A stretch of DNA of 40,654 nucleotides from an uncultured Clostridia bacterium (GCA_934643825.1 CAKUCW010000026.1:1-40654); one strand, 5' to 3'. Numbered from the stretch's first letter, positions 16,044 through 24,550 are shown. A program made the numbers and translations. Notes: generated by a model from the letters alone, not told the origin.

Positions 16044-16772
16044 TTACGCTTTTTCAGACCGATATTCGCCCGCAAGCTTCACAAAGTAATCGAACAATCT
16101 CTGCGCATATACGTCGTGATCGGACAAGTACTCCGGATGGAACTGAACCGCAAAAATGCGGGGATTTCCGATCGCACTTACAGCTTCAATCATTCCGTCA
16201 TCGGCTTGACCATCAACCTGCAATCCGGGCGCAATATCTTTGACAGCCTGATGATGCATGCTGTTCGTCTGCATGCTCTTTGTTCCGGTTATTTGCTCAA
16301 ACAAGCTGCCCTGTTCAAAATGTACCGCATGAACAGGCTCGCCATACGGCGGTTTTTGCTGATGTACATCTGTCGGAATTCCCTTTTGGGATTCGATATC
16401 CTGAATCAGCGTTCCGCCCATCGCAACGTTCAGAACCTGAATGCCGCGGCAGATACCAAAGATTGGCATTTTTTGAGAAATTGCCATCGGAATCATCAGC
16501 AGCTCAAAAACATCACGCTGCTCATCTGCCTCGCCACAGGCAGGCAGGGTTTCTTCTCCATATCTGGACGGAAGAATGTCTCCGCCGCCCGCCAGCAGCA
16601 AGCCATCAAGATGCGCCAAAATCTGCGCAGCGGTTTCCTTGTCTTCGATTTCCGGAAGGAGAACAGGAATGCCGCCCGCTCTCAGAACAGACTGCATGTA
16701 GTTTTCTCTGACAAAAAGCTGGCGATCCGCAATATTATGCGAACCGGAAATGCCGATTATCGGGTGAATCAT
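16044..16772 (-). CDS. Gamma-glutamyl-gamma-aminobutyrate hydrolase family protein (class I GATase fold)
   Basis: This 242-residue protein matches the PuuD/peptidase C26 family: LLLAGGGDILPSRYG near residue 60, nucleophile C108 in IFGICRG, NSMHHQAV, and the H211/E213 pair in VQFHPEYL completing the triad. The family removes gamma-glutamyl groups from small amines, as PuuD does in putrescine breakdown, but no putrescine genes are nearby. It is the last gene of the apparent T-box operon, 5 nt after ppa, and is followed by a terminator. The exact substrate is unknown. Confidence 0.9.
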   Translation of the reverse strand: MIHPIIGISGSHNIADRQLFVRENYMQSVLRAGGIPVLLPEIEDKETAAQILAHLDGLLLAGGGDILPSRYGEETLPACGEADEQRDVFELLMIPMAISQKMPIFGICRGIQVLNVAMGGTLIQDIESQKGIPTDVHQQKPPYGEPVHAVHFEQGSLFEQITGTKSMQTNSMHHQAVKDIAPGLQVDGQADDGMIEAVSAIGNPRIFAVQFHPEYLSDHDVYAQRLFDYFVKLAGEYRSEKA

Positions 16773-16777
16773 AAGCG

Positions 16778-17353
16778 TTACCCCTTTTTGTTTTTGTCTT
16801 TGTTATCCTTAATATCCTTGTCTTTTTTGCCAAACTTCTCGTTGTAGTTGTTGATGCACTCAACAATGACTCGATTGGCAACTTCTCGGTTCTGCGCTTT
16901 GCTGACGACCGTTGTTCTACCCTCCAGCTCCTTGTAAACCGTGAAGAAATGACGAATTTCATCGAGGAGATGTTCCGGGAGCTGACTGATATCGAACATA
17001 TAATTATAGTTCGGGTCGCCCAGCGGTACGGCGATGATTTTCTCATCTCGCGCATCGCCGTCGTTCATCTCAAACATGCCAATTGCACGGCACTGAACCA
17101 GTGTCATGGGCTCAATTGCCTCCGAGCAAAGAACGAGAACATCCAACGGATCCCCGTCATCGGCATAAGTACGCGGAATAAAACCATAGTTTGCGGGATA
17201 ATGCGTCGAAGTATAGAGAACGCGGTCAAGACGGAGCATGCCCGTTTCCTTATCCAGTTCGTATTTGTTTTTTCCGCCGCGCTTGATTTCAATAACAGCC
17301 ATAAAGCGTTCGGGTGTAATCAATGCCGGATCAATGTCATGCCAAATGTTCAT
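16778..17353 (-). CDS. ppa: Inorganic pyrophosphatase, family I
   Basis: This soluble enzyme hydrolyses pyrophosphate to two phosphates. The signature DDGDPLDVLV carries the metal ligands D66 and D71, with D103 in DARDEKI as the third; YGFIPRTY and PNYNYMFDISQLPEHLL also fit family I. At 191 residues it is slightly longer than the usual 175 because of a Lys/Asp-rich tail (KKDKDIKDNKDKNKKG). The ATG has GGAGG 5 nt upstream. It sits 20 nt behind aroE and 5 nt before the amidotransferase-like gene. In a pheST operon its product would remove the pyrophosphate released by aminoacylation. Confidence 0.95.
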   Translation of the reverse strand: MNIWHDIDPALITPERFMAVIEIKRGGKNKYELDKETGMLRLDRVLYTSTHYPANYGFIPRTYADDGDPLDVLVLCSEAIEPMTLVQCRAIGMFEMNDGDARDEKIIAVPLGDPNYNYMFDISQLPEHLLDEIRHFFTVYKELEGRTTVVSKAQNREVANRVIVECINNYNEKFGKKDKDIKDNKDKNKKG

Positions 17354-17373
17354 TTAGACCTCCATAGTTCGTG

Positions 17374-18234
17374 TTATAGCTTAGATTGCAATTCATGATA
17401 GATTCGTGTCTGTTCTGTTTCGGACGCGATGCAATCGCCCAGCCAGAATTTTTGAGCTTCGACCGCCTGATAAAACAGCATTCCCAAGCCTTCTACGCAG
17501 GGGATCCCAAGATGCGCCGCACATGCCAGCAGTCTGGTTTCCCGTGGGTTATACACGGCATCAAATACCGCGCCGCAGTCAGAAACGATTTCCTCCGACA
17601 CGGGCATTTCTTCCGTATTCGGATACATTCCCACCGGCGTGCAGTTGATTAAGATATCATGTCTGCCCGAATTTTCGGTCAACAAGCAGGAATGAATGCG
17701 CCTTCGCCCATCGTTTTGCGTATCAGCCAGCTCATTTGCAAGTCTCTCACCTTTTTCCAGGTTGCGGACAGCAAATGTCACCTTTCCTCCTCGTGAAAGA
17801 AACTCGTAGCCGGCGACACGCGCCGCTCCTCCACCGCCAAGGATCAGGACGTCGGCGCACTCCGTAGCGACGTCGCGTTCCTCAATCGCACGGAGCATGC
17901 CCAAGCCATCTGTGATATGCCCGATCATGCGTCCTTCTCGAATCTGCACCGTGTTGACCGCACCGCAGGCTCTTACCGCGTCGTCCACTTCATCCAGATA
18001 AGGGATGATCTTTTCTTTATACGGAATGGTGACATTAAAGCCGGAAAAACAGCTTCTGAATACATCCACCGCAGAATCGAGTTTTTCTTCCGGAACAGTG
18101 ATCGGCAGATATACCGCATCCACTCCCGCCGCCGTAAACAGCGAATTGTGAATATACGGCGACCATGTATGCGGTAAAGAGCGCCCCAATACGGCATAGC
18201 GTGCCGTCGTCGGCTTAATGCGTTCGTCCAGCAT
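17374..18234 (-). CDS. aroE: Shikimate dehydrogenase
   Basis: This enzyme reduces 3-dehydroshikimate to shikimate with NADPH in the chorismate pathway. The 286-residue protein has the substrate loop LPHTWSPYIHN (residues 20-30), the catalytic lysine K73 in NVTIPYKE, N94 in GAVNT and D109 in TDGLG, and then the nucleotide loop LGGGGAAR (132-139). The substrate loop has Thr at position 23 where most AroE proteins have Ser (HSxSP). This could alter shikimate/quinate preference, or be neutral. It follows pheT by 18 nt and precedes ppa by 20 nt, all under the Phe T-box. Confidence 0.92.
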   Translation of the reverse strand: MLDERIKPTTARYAVLGRSLPHTWSPYIHNSLFTAAGVDAVYLPITVPEEKLDSAVDVFRSCFSGFNVTIPYKEKIIPYLDEVDDAVRACGAVNTVQIREGRMIGHITDGLGMLRAIEERDVATECADVLILGGGGAARVAGYEFLSRGGKVTFAVRNLEKGERLANELADTQNDGRRRIHSCLLTENSGRHDILINCTPVGMYPNTEEMPVSEEIVSDCGAVFDAVYNPRETRLLACAAHLGIPCVEGLGMLFYQAVEAQKFWLGDCIASETEQTRIYHELQSKL

Positions 18235-18252
18235 GGTTGTTCCCTGCTTTCT

Positions 18253-20646
18253 TTACAGTCGCAGAGAAGCACCGCATTCCGCTTCACAGACAGCAAGAAT
18301 CTTCTGCATCAGCGGATTTATATCGTCGTCGGAAAGCGTACGATCCGGATTGCGGAAAGTTAAAGAGAACGCAACCGACTTCTTGCCGGGCAGCAGCTGC
18401 GTGCCGCGGTAGATATCGAACATTTCAGCCTTTTCGAGAAGTGTGCCGCCCGTATGACGGATCGCATGCAGAACGCTGCCCACCGTCGTTGCCTCATCCA
18501 TGACCAGCGCAATGTCTCTCGTAACCGCCGGGAACTTCGGCAGCGCATGGACATGTTCCATCTTCTTCTGCATCTGGCAGAGCATTTCCAGATTCACTTC
18601 CGCAATGACCGTGCGGCGCGTGATTTCAAACGCAGCCATCGTATTGGGATGAAGCTCCGCAACCGTTGCAATACACGCCTCGCCAATCATAATCTTCGCT
18701 GCGCGTCCCGGATGATGATACGGTTCCGCACCCGGTATAATCTCACCGTGCAGACCGAACTGCGCAAGCATATCCATGACAATGTCGCGGATGAGATAGA
18801 AATCCACGTCCTTGCCATATGCGCCAATGCACAGCGACGGCTGTTCATGCGGCAGATCGCCGGCTTTGCGCTCAGTAACATCAAACACCGGCGCAATCTC
18901 ATAGAGCATCGCGGTTTCGTTATTGCGATTCTGATTCAGCGAAACCGTATTGAGTACGCTGGGAACCAACGTACTGCGCATAACGCTCGTATCCTCGCCC
19001 AGCGGGTTAATCAGCTTGAGCTGATTCATACGGGGATCATTCGAGTCAAGACCCAGTTTTTCAACCAGCTTCGGGCTGACAAACGAGAAATTGCGAATCT
19101 CATACAATCCCTTGGATGCCAGAATTCTGCTGACACGGTCGGAAAGCTGCATGTGAATATTGCGCGTACCCGTAGATGTCTGACCTCGAAGCATCGTAGA
19201 CTCGATATGTTCGTATCCGTAAATGCGCAGCACTTCTTCTGAAAGATCGGCTTCACCCTCGATATCCTCGCGGAAATCCGGCACAATTGCCGTCAAGGTA
19301 TCGCCGTCAAGCGTCGTCTTAAAGCTCAGCGCATTCAAAATGCGAGCCATTTCTTCGCCCGGAATATTCATGCCTACACGCGCATTGATTCTCGCGACGG
19401 ACGCCACGACAACCTGTTCCGGCTTCGGATCGGGGTAGCAATCGTAGACATCCTCGATCACTTCGCCCGCGCCCAGCATATTGATCAGCTGGCAGGCACG
19501 ATCGGCTGCTTCGCGGCAGGTGGCAGCGCAGACGCCGCGCTCAAAACGGCCGGAAGACTCTGTGCGAAGCCCGAGCGCACGCGTCGTCAGGCGGATATTG
19601 GTGCGATCAAACGCAGCGATTTCAAACATGACCGTCGTCGTGTTTTCAGTAATCTCAGATTCTTCGCCGCCCATCACGCCAGCAATGCCTGTCGCATTGG
19701 TCTGATCGGCAATCATCAGCATATCCGGTGTCAGATTGCGTTCCTTGCCGTCAAGCGTCGTGATGGTTTCGCCCTCATATGCACGACGAACGATGATGTG
19801 GCTGTCTTTGACCTTTGCCAAGTCAAACGCATGCATCGGATGACCCGTTTCCAGCATGACATAGTTCGTGATATCGACGACGTTGTTGATGGCGCGAACA
19901 CCGGCTGCGTGCAGTGCCTTGCGCATCCACATGGGCGACGGACCAATCTTTACATTGCGAATGATGCGTGCGCAATAACGCGGGCAGAGCGTCGTATCCT
20001 GCACATCAATCTGCACATAGTCCGTCATCTTGCCCGGAACGGTTTCCACCTTAATTTCCGGCTTGCGGAACTGCGTATTCAGCGTGACCGCCGCTTCACG
20101 GGCAACACCCCATACGCTCAGGCAATCCGGACGATTCGCCAGAATCTCGAAATCAACAATCGTATCATCCACACCCAGAATGGAGCGAACATCCGTACCC
20201 GGCTTATAATCCTCATGGAAGATGAGCAGTCCCTTGTCGCCGACAGAAGGATACAGATAATCCGGAACACCGATTTCCGGGCCGGAGCAGCACATGCCGA
20301 AGGAATCTACGCCGCGAAGCTTGCCCTTCTTGATTTTCACGCCGCCCGGCAAAACCGCGCCAACCTTGGCAACCGGAACCAGATCGCCCTCGTGAACATT
20401 CGGAGCGCCGGTAACGACCTGAATCGGCTCTTCTTCTCCGACATCGATCGAGCAGATCACCATATGATCAGAGTTTTCGTGCTTGCGAACGGAAAGAATC
20501 TTGCCGACCACAACACCCTGCACGGCTTCGTTCTGGTCTTCAAGACCCTCGACGCCCGTGCCGTGCATAATCATTGCGCTCTCAAATTCTTCCGGGGAAA
20601 CGGGGATATCCGTATATTGCCGAATCCATTGCATCGGTACTTTCAT
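18253..20646 (-). CDS. pheT: Phenylalanine--tRNA ligase beta subunit
   Basis: The 797-residue beta subunit pairs with PheS as (alpha-beta)2 and charges tRNA-Phe. Domains in order are: an N-terminal part, a tRNA-binding OB fold (about 40-150, VVVGKILSVRKHENSDHMVIC), the B3/B4 editing domain (about 210-380), the B5 domain (about 400-475), a catalytic-like core (about 480-680) and a C-terminal ferredoxin-fold anticodon-binding domain (about 705-797, FPAVTRDIALVMDE). The length is normal for bacteria. It starts 18 nt after pheS with a GGAGG-type site. Confidence 0.97.
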   Translation of the reverse strand: MKVPMQWIRQYTDIPVSPEEFESAMIMHGTGVEGLEDQNEAVQGVVVGKILSVRKHENSDHMVICSIDVGEEEPIQVVTGAPNVHEGDLVPVAKVGAVLPGGVKIKKGKLRGVDSFGMCCSGPEIGVPDYLYPSVGDKGLLIFHEDYKPGTDVRSILGVDDTIVDFEILANRPDCLSVWGVAREAAVTLNTQFRKPEIKVETVPGKMTDYVQIDVQDTTLCPRYCARIIRNVKIGPSPMWMRKALHAAGVRAINNVVDITNYVMLETGHPMHAFDLAKVKDSHIIVRRAYEGETITTLDGKERNLTPDMLMIADQTNATGIAGVMGGEESEITENTTTVMFEIAAFDRTNIRLTTRALGLRTESSGRFERGVCAATCREAADRACQLINMLGAGEVIEDVYDCYPDPKPEQVVVASVARINARVGMNIPGEEMARILNALSFKTTLDGDTLTAIVPDFREDIEGEADLSEEVLRIYGYEHIESTMLRGQTSTGTRNIHMQLSDRVSRILASKGLYEIRNFSFVSPKLVEKLGLDSNDPRMNQLKLINPLGEDTSVMRSTLVPSVLNTVSLNQNRNNETAMLYEIAPVFDVTERKAGDLPHEQPSLCIGAYGKDVDFYLIRDIVMDMLAQFGLHGEIIPGAEPYHHPGRAAKIMIGEACIATVAELHPNTMAAFEITRRTVIAEVNLEMLCQMQKKMEHVHALPKFPAVTRDIALVMDEATTVGSVLHAIRHTGGTLLEKAEMFDIYRGTQLLPGKKSVAFSLTFRNPDRTLSDDDINPLMQKILAVCEAECGASLRL

Positions 20647-20664
20647 TGCTTGATTCCTCCAGAT

Positions 20665-21699
20665 TTAGTCTTCACGGAACTGAGACAGGAAACGCACATC
20701 GCCCTCATACAGAAGGCGCATATCCGTAATGCCGTAACGCAGCATAACGATGCGCTCAAGACCCACGCCGAACGCAAAACCGCGATACTTTTTGCTGTCA
20801 ATGCCGCACATATCCAGAACCTTGGGATTGACCATGCCCGCGCCCAGAACCTCGATCCAGCCGGTTCCCTTGCAAACGCGGCAGCCCTTGCCGTGGCAGT
20901 TGACACAGGTCAGATCGACCTCCGCAGAAGGCTCCGTGAACGGGAAGAAGCTCGGGCGGAAACGCGTCGTCACATCGTCGCCGTAAAGCGCTTTTGCAAA
21001 CGTGTCAAGCGTACCCTTCAAATCAGCCATCGTTACATCTTCGTCGATGACCAGACCTTCCATCTGATGGAATACCGGGGAATGGGTCGCGTCAACCTCA
21101 TCCGCACGGTAAACGCGTCCCGGGCATACGATACGAATCGGCGGTTTGCGGGAAAGCATGGTACGCGCCTGCACCGGAGACGTATGCGTACGCAGGACAA
21201 TGTTGTCTTCGATATAGAACGTATCCTGCGCATCGCGTGCCGGATGGTTCTTCGGAAGATTCAGCAGCTCAAAGTTGAACAGATCCAGCTCAACTTCCGG
21301 GCCTTCCACCACGTCAAAGCCCATGCCGGTGAACACCTTCAAAAGCTGATCCTGAACAAGAGAAACAGGATGAACACAGCCGATGGGCATATGCTCACGC
21401 GGCTCAGTGACGTCGATAGCCTCGCGTTCAAGCTTCTTTTCCTGCTCAAGCTGCTTGATTTTCTTATCCAGCGAATCCATCTGCTCGGTCAGCTTTTCGC
21501 GGACAACGTTGATCATCTGTCCTGCCTTCGGGCGCTCCTCAGCAGGAAGCTGTCCCATCGAGCGCAGCATCTGGGTCAGATCGCCTTTTTTTCCCAGCAT
21601 TTTCAGACGCAAAGCATCAAGTCCCGCCTTATCGCGGATATTTGCCAGCTGTTCGGATGCCTCTTCCTGAATCTTGCGCAATTGTTCCTGCATATCCAT
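20665..21699 (-). CDS. pheS: Phenylalanine--tRNA ligase alpha subunit
   Basis: The 344-residue catalytic subunit has an N-terminal coiled-coil arm (about 1-90) for tRNA binding. The class II core follows, with HPVSLVQDQLLKVFTGMGFDVVEGPEVE, motif 2 around RVYRADEVDATHSPVFHQMEGLVID and motif 3 GFAFGVGLERIVMLRYGI. The RFRPSFFPFTEPS stretch is typical of PheS and is followed by a CxxC...CxxC segment (VNCHGKGCRVCKGTGW) found in bacterial PheS. It is the first gene after a T-box leader, and AAAGGAGG lies upstream of the ATG. Confidence 0.98.
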   Translation of the reverse strand: MDMQEQLRKIQEEASEQLANIRDKAGLDALRLKMLGKKGDLTQMLRSMGQLPAEERPKAGQMINVVREKLTEQMDSLDKKIKQLEQEKKLEREAIDVTEPREHMPIGCVHPVSLVQDQLLKVFTGMGFDVVEGPEVELDLFNFELLNLPKNHPARDAQDTFYIEDNIVLRTHTSPVQARTMLSRKPPIRIVCPGRVYRADEVDATHSPVFHQMEGLVIDEDVTMADLKGTLDTFAKALYGDDVTTRFRPSFFPFTEPSAEVDLTCVNCHGKGCRVCKGTGWIEVLGAGMVNPKVLDMCGIDSKKYRGFAFGVGLERIVMLRYGITDMRLLYEGDVRFLSQFRED

Positions 21700-21730
21700 G
21701 TCAGTATGTATCCTCCTTTTTTAACAGAAA

Positions 21731-21973
21731 AAAGCCCCGTCCGCAAAAGGGACGAGGCTGAATTTCCTCGTGGTACCACCCAATTTTTACCTCACGCCCG
21801 ATAATTGACGTAAGGACTCTGATACGATAACGGGTCATTCCGTCTCCGCCTACTTGTCAGCAGAGAAGCTCCTGAGTGAATTTCCCGCGAAAACCTACGC
21901 AAAATTCCAGCCGCGTTTTGCGTTCTCTGAAAGTTTCCATTTCTGCGGGCGTTGTTCTCAATCTTCGCCTTTC
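21731..21973 (-). promoter_or_regulatory. T-box leader (tRNA-Phe sensing) of the pheST operon
   Basis: On the minus strand the T-box core GGGTGGTACCACG (21781-21769) is present. It is followed by a terminator whose stem pairs 21759-21750 with 21742-21733 (one G-U pair) and runs into TTTTTT. Upstream is about 190 nt of structured leader that would form stem I. A TTC triplet followed by A (21880-21877) is a plausible Phe specifier codon, but I could not fold the stem fully. Uncharged tRNA-Phe should stabilise the antiterminator and switch on pheS, pheT and the genes behind them. Confidence 0.93.
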
Positions 21974-21979
21974 CCGGCT

Positions 21980-22008
21980 ATTATACATGATTTTGAAATC
22001 AATATCAA
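21980..22008 (-). promoter_or_regulatory. Promoter of the T-box operon
   Basis: On the minus strand TTGATA (22008-22003) and TATAAT (21985-21980) are 17 bp apart, immediately upstream of the T-box leader and just behind the stop codon of the DUF1292 gene. Confidence 0.8.
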
Positions 22009-22016
22009 GAGAAAAT

Positions 22017-22400
22017 TTATTGCAGATACTCGCTTTCTCCGCAATAACAGAATTCGTCGCAGCGATGGTTTTCACCGCATGCCCATGTTTCCTCGGTTTC
22101 GCACGGGTCTTCGATCTCTTCCATCAGCGAATCCATGACGTACTGACCAAACACCTGCTCAATCTCATCCTCTTCATGCGCCACGACATATTCAAGAGCG
22201 CCGTCGGGCGTCAGTTCTTCGCGAACGAGGAGCAAATCGTTTTCATCAGCAAACTCAAATGTATTCTCATCACAAATGCTGCTGAGAACAAAATAGGTCT
22301 TTCCGCTGTATTCAACGGTCGCCAAATAGCGCATCGTCACGGTCTTACCGTTTCCGTCGCTGACCACGACCCATTCATGTTCATGTTCCGGCAGTTCCAT
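22017..22400 (-). CDS. DUF1292 protein with Cys-rich tail
   Basis: This acidic 127-residue protein has a DUF1292 domain over about residues 9-90 (WVVVSDGNGKTVTMRYLATVEYSG, YFVL, then VFGQYVMDSL), as in YrzB of Bacillus. The last 28 residues add five cysteines (C100, C108, C114, C118, C120), which may bind a metal; this tail is unusual for YrzB-like proteins. The function is unknown. ATG 22400 was chosen because GGAAAGGAAA lies 7 nt upstream; an in-frame TTG 8 codons earlier has no site. It follows the RuvX-DUF1292 fusion by 48 nt on the same strand. Confidence 0.82.
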   Translation of the reverse strand: MELPEHEHEWVVVSDGNGKTVTMRYLATVEYSGKTYFVLSSICDENTFEFADENDLLLVREELTPDGALEYVVAHEEDEIEQVFGQYVMDSLMEEIEDPCETEETWACGENHRCDEFCYCGESEYLQ

Positions 22401-22448
22401 GACAGGGTTTCCTTTCCGGATCAAATGTCCATTTTCATAAAATGAAGA

Positions 22449-23165
22449 TCAGCGTTCTTCCTCGTTCTGAGCAAGATACGCCTCATAAATGCACGCAATC
22501 AGGGCTTCATCATCCAGCGATTGATAGCAGGGATTTCCCTCTTCATCGACCGTTTTCTTCATGATAAAGCTTTCATCTTTTGCAATATCGCCGCAGTCTT
22601 CTTCGCTTACCAGCAGAACGTACTCATCGCCATGATAAGGAATCGTCGCATTCAGAATAAAGCGGATGATATTTCCATCTTCATCTTCCATTTCAAAAAT
22701 GCCGTCATCCTCAAACTCTTCATCATCTTCGTCATCAGAAAAGGCATTTGGGGCTGCCTGCGCATCCAAATAGGATTGCAAAATAACGACCGCAGCAACC
22801 ATGTCCACTTTCTTCTTCCGGTTTTCGCGGCTCACGTTCGCCTCAAGCAGCGCATCCTCTGCCAGAACCGTCGTCATTCTCTCGTCGTAAAACGAAACAT
22901 CCAGTCCCGCTTCGGTCAGCTTTTCGGTAAACTGAGCCACCTTTTCCGTCTGAAAGCCACGAGTGCCATCCATATTGAGCGGCAGGCCGGACAAAATGCG
23001 GTTGGTTTCATACTTCTGGGCAATCTCACAGATATGCCGTACATCCGGTCCATAGCCGATGCGCGTATATGTTTCAATCGGCTGCGCAGTGATGCCCAGC
23101 GGATCGCTTACGGCAATGCCGATGCGACGATCACCGATATCCAGCGCAACAATTCTCTCGTTCAT
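22449..23165 (-). CDS. ruvX: RuvX/YqgF Holliday junction resolvase fused to a DUF1292 domain
   Basis: Residues 1-138 form a complete YqgF/RuvX domain with RNase H fold: D9 in ALDIGDRRIG, E95 in YDERMTT and D121 in KKVDMVAA are the expected metal ligands. The family is tied to Holliday junction resolution and to 16S rRNA 5'-end maturation. Residues about 155-232 form a DUF1292 domain (IFEMEDEDGNIIRFIL ... YEAYLA), joined by an acidic linker (SDDEDDEEFEDD). In many Bacillota ruvX and a DUF1292 gene are separate neighbours, so the fusion mirrors a conserved gene pair. It starts 11 nt after ireB. Confidence 0.92.
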   Translation of the reverse strand: MNERIVALDIGDRRIGIAVSDPLGITAQPIETYTRIGYGPDVRHICEIAQKYETNRILSGLPLNMDGTRGFQTEKVAQFTEKLTEAGLDVSFYDERMTTVLAEDALLEANVSRENRKKKVDMVAAVVILQSYLDAQAAPNAFSDDEDDEEFEDDGIFEMEDEDGNIIRFILNATIPYHGDEYVLLVSEEDCGDIAKDESFIMKKTVDEEGNPCYQSLDDEALIACIYEAYLAQNEEER

Positions 23166-23176
23166 GTTAAAGCCTC

Positions 23177-23437
23177 TTATACATTCTTGGAAATATAGAA
23201 CTGAACCAGTTCCTCCAGCAGCTCATCGCGATCAATGCGGCAGATAAGCGAACGTGCGTTCTGATATCCCGTAATATAAGTCGGATCGCCACTGATTAAA
23301 TACCCGACAATCTGCGTGATCGGGTCATATCCTTTTGCCGACAGCGCATGATAGACACAAAGCAAAATGGTCTGCGCATCCTGCGGATTGTCGCTGATCG
23401 TTTTAAAGTGCTGCGTTCCCATTTCCGAATCGATCAT
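23177..23437 (-). CDS. ireB: IreB family regulatory phosphoprotein (UPF0297, YrzL-like)
   Basis: The 86-residue protein matches IreB/YrzL end to end (TQHFKTISDNPQDAQTILLCVYHALSAKGYDPITQIVGYLISGDPTYIT). In Enterococcus faecalis IreB is phosphorylated by the PASTA kinase IreK and modulates cephalosporin resistance. It is followed by the RuvX fusion, the usual gene order in Bacillota, and its promoter (23473-23501) should drive all three genes. The start has AAGGGG upstream. Confidence 0.93.
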   Translation of the reverse strand: MIDSEMGTQHFKTISDNPQDAQTILLCVYHALSAKGYDPITQIVGYLISGDPTYITGYQNARSLICRIDRDELLEELVQFYISKNV

Positions 23438-23472
23438 GTCAAATAACCCCTTCCCTTAAACTACCTTTTCCC

Positions 23473-23501
23473 ATTATACACGATTTGCGATTTAGTTTCA
23501 A
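23473..23501 (-). promoter_or_regulatory. Promoter of the ireB-ruvX-DUF1292 operon
   Basis: On the minus strand TTGAAA (23501-23496) and TATAAT (23478-23473) are 17 bp apart. It begins only 7 bp behind the stop codon of the permease gene. Confidence 0.8.
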
Positions 23502-23508
23502 TGATTTC

Positions 23509-24534
23509 TTATCCGTTCATACTGTTCACTGTTCTGCGGATGCTCCAAACAACACTTCTGAGCGTAACAACCAGCGGAATGGCGAGGATGATTCCCCATA
23601 AACCCATCAGGCTTCCCAGAATAAAGACGCTGATGAGCGCACTCAGCGGTTTAATCGACGTACTGGAAGCGGTAAAATACGGCGTAATAAAGTTGCCTTC
23701 AATCTGCTGCACCAGAATCACAACCAGCAGGGCGAACAGCATGGGCGTTGTCCCTTGCCCCATGGCAGTCAAAACAATCGGGATGCTTGCCAGAATCGGA
23801 CCGATGTACGGCAGAATCTCAAATATGCCCATGAACAGCGCCAGCAGCAACGCATCTTTTATGCCGATCAAGAGCAAACCCATCAGCGTTGCGATAAACA
23901 CAAATAAACTGGTTTTTATCATGCCGGAAAGATAGCCGAGAAGGGCATTTCTGCATCCGGAAGCCGCCAGCAAGAATGCACTTCGCCATGAAATCGGAAG
24001 CAACAGCAGGATGTGTTTTGACAGAACTTCCCTTTCACAGAGAAGATAATACGAAATTACAAGCGAAAAAGCCCATCTGCCTATATGCGCGGCAAACGCC
24101 ACGCCTCCCTGCGCAACAAGGCTTGTTCCCTTAGCAATCAGGTCTGTGATCATTTCCATGGGCTTAATCTGGAAATCAAAGCGGATTCCGAGGCTCGAAA
24201 TCACCTCTTGACTTTTTTGAGCAATCCCGCTGACCGATGGTGCCATTCGCATGAGAAGATCTATACCATGTGAAACCAGATAGGGAACAAAAGCAGCAAG
24301 AAGCACTCCCGCTACAATGACAAAACTCAGTACCGCAATGGCTGCTGACAGCTGCGCACCGCATCCGGCTCTTTCAAGTCGTACACACAGAGGCGTAAGC
24401 AACAGCGTAAAAGCGCCAGACAGCGTAAACACCACCGCAATCTGAAAAAAGGCTTCCTTTTTCAGGTAGATGACCGCAACCATAAGCAGCGCTGAAAGAG
24501 CAAGAATCGCCGGACGTTTAAAGAAACTGCGCAA
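23509..24534 (-). CDS. AI-2E family transporter (YtvI/TqsA-like permease)
   Basis: This polytopic membrane protein of about 341 residues has eight predicted helices and the family end pattern ALFMGIFEILPYIGPILASIP, VILVQQIEGNFITP, and LMGLWGIILAIPLV. AI-2E family proteins are putative exporters; in Bacillus one (YtvI) is linked to sporulation. Start: a TTG at 24534 is preceded by AAAGGAGA 7 nt upstream, and the first helix follows at once. A longer frame upstream (to 24756) reads through another gene and a terminator and is rejected. The ribosome binding site abuts the U-tract of a terminator, so expression probably depends on read-through or on that hairpin. Confidence 0.88.
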   Translation of the reverse strand: MRSFFKRPAILALSALLMVAVIYLKKEAFFQIAVVFTLSGAFTLLLTPLCVRLERAGCGAQLSAAIAVLSFVIVAGVLLAAFVPYLVSHGIDLLMRMAPSVSGIAQKSQEVISSLGIRFDFQIKPMEMITDLIAKGTSLVAQGGVAFAAHIGRWAFSLVISYYLLCEREVLSKHILLLLPISWRSAFLLAASGCRNALLGYLSGMIKTSLFVFIATLMGLLLIGIKDALLLALFMGIFEILPYIGPILASIPIVLTAMGQGTTPMLFALLVVILVQQIEGNFITPYFTASSTSIKPLSALISVFILGSLMGLWGIILAIPLVVTLRSVVWSIRRTVNSMNG

Positions 24535-24550
24535 AACTCTGTCTCCTTTC

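Noticed and set aside
19798..21804. A 668-codon plus-strand frame over pheT, pheS and the T-box
   Set aside because: It runs through the T-box leader and opposite to two tRNA synthetase genes; no support for it as a gene.
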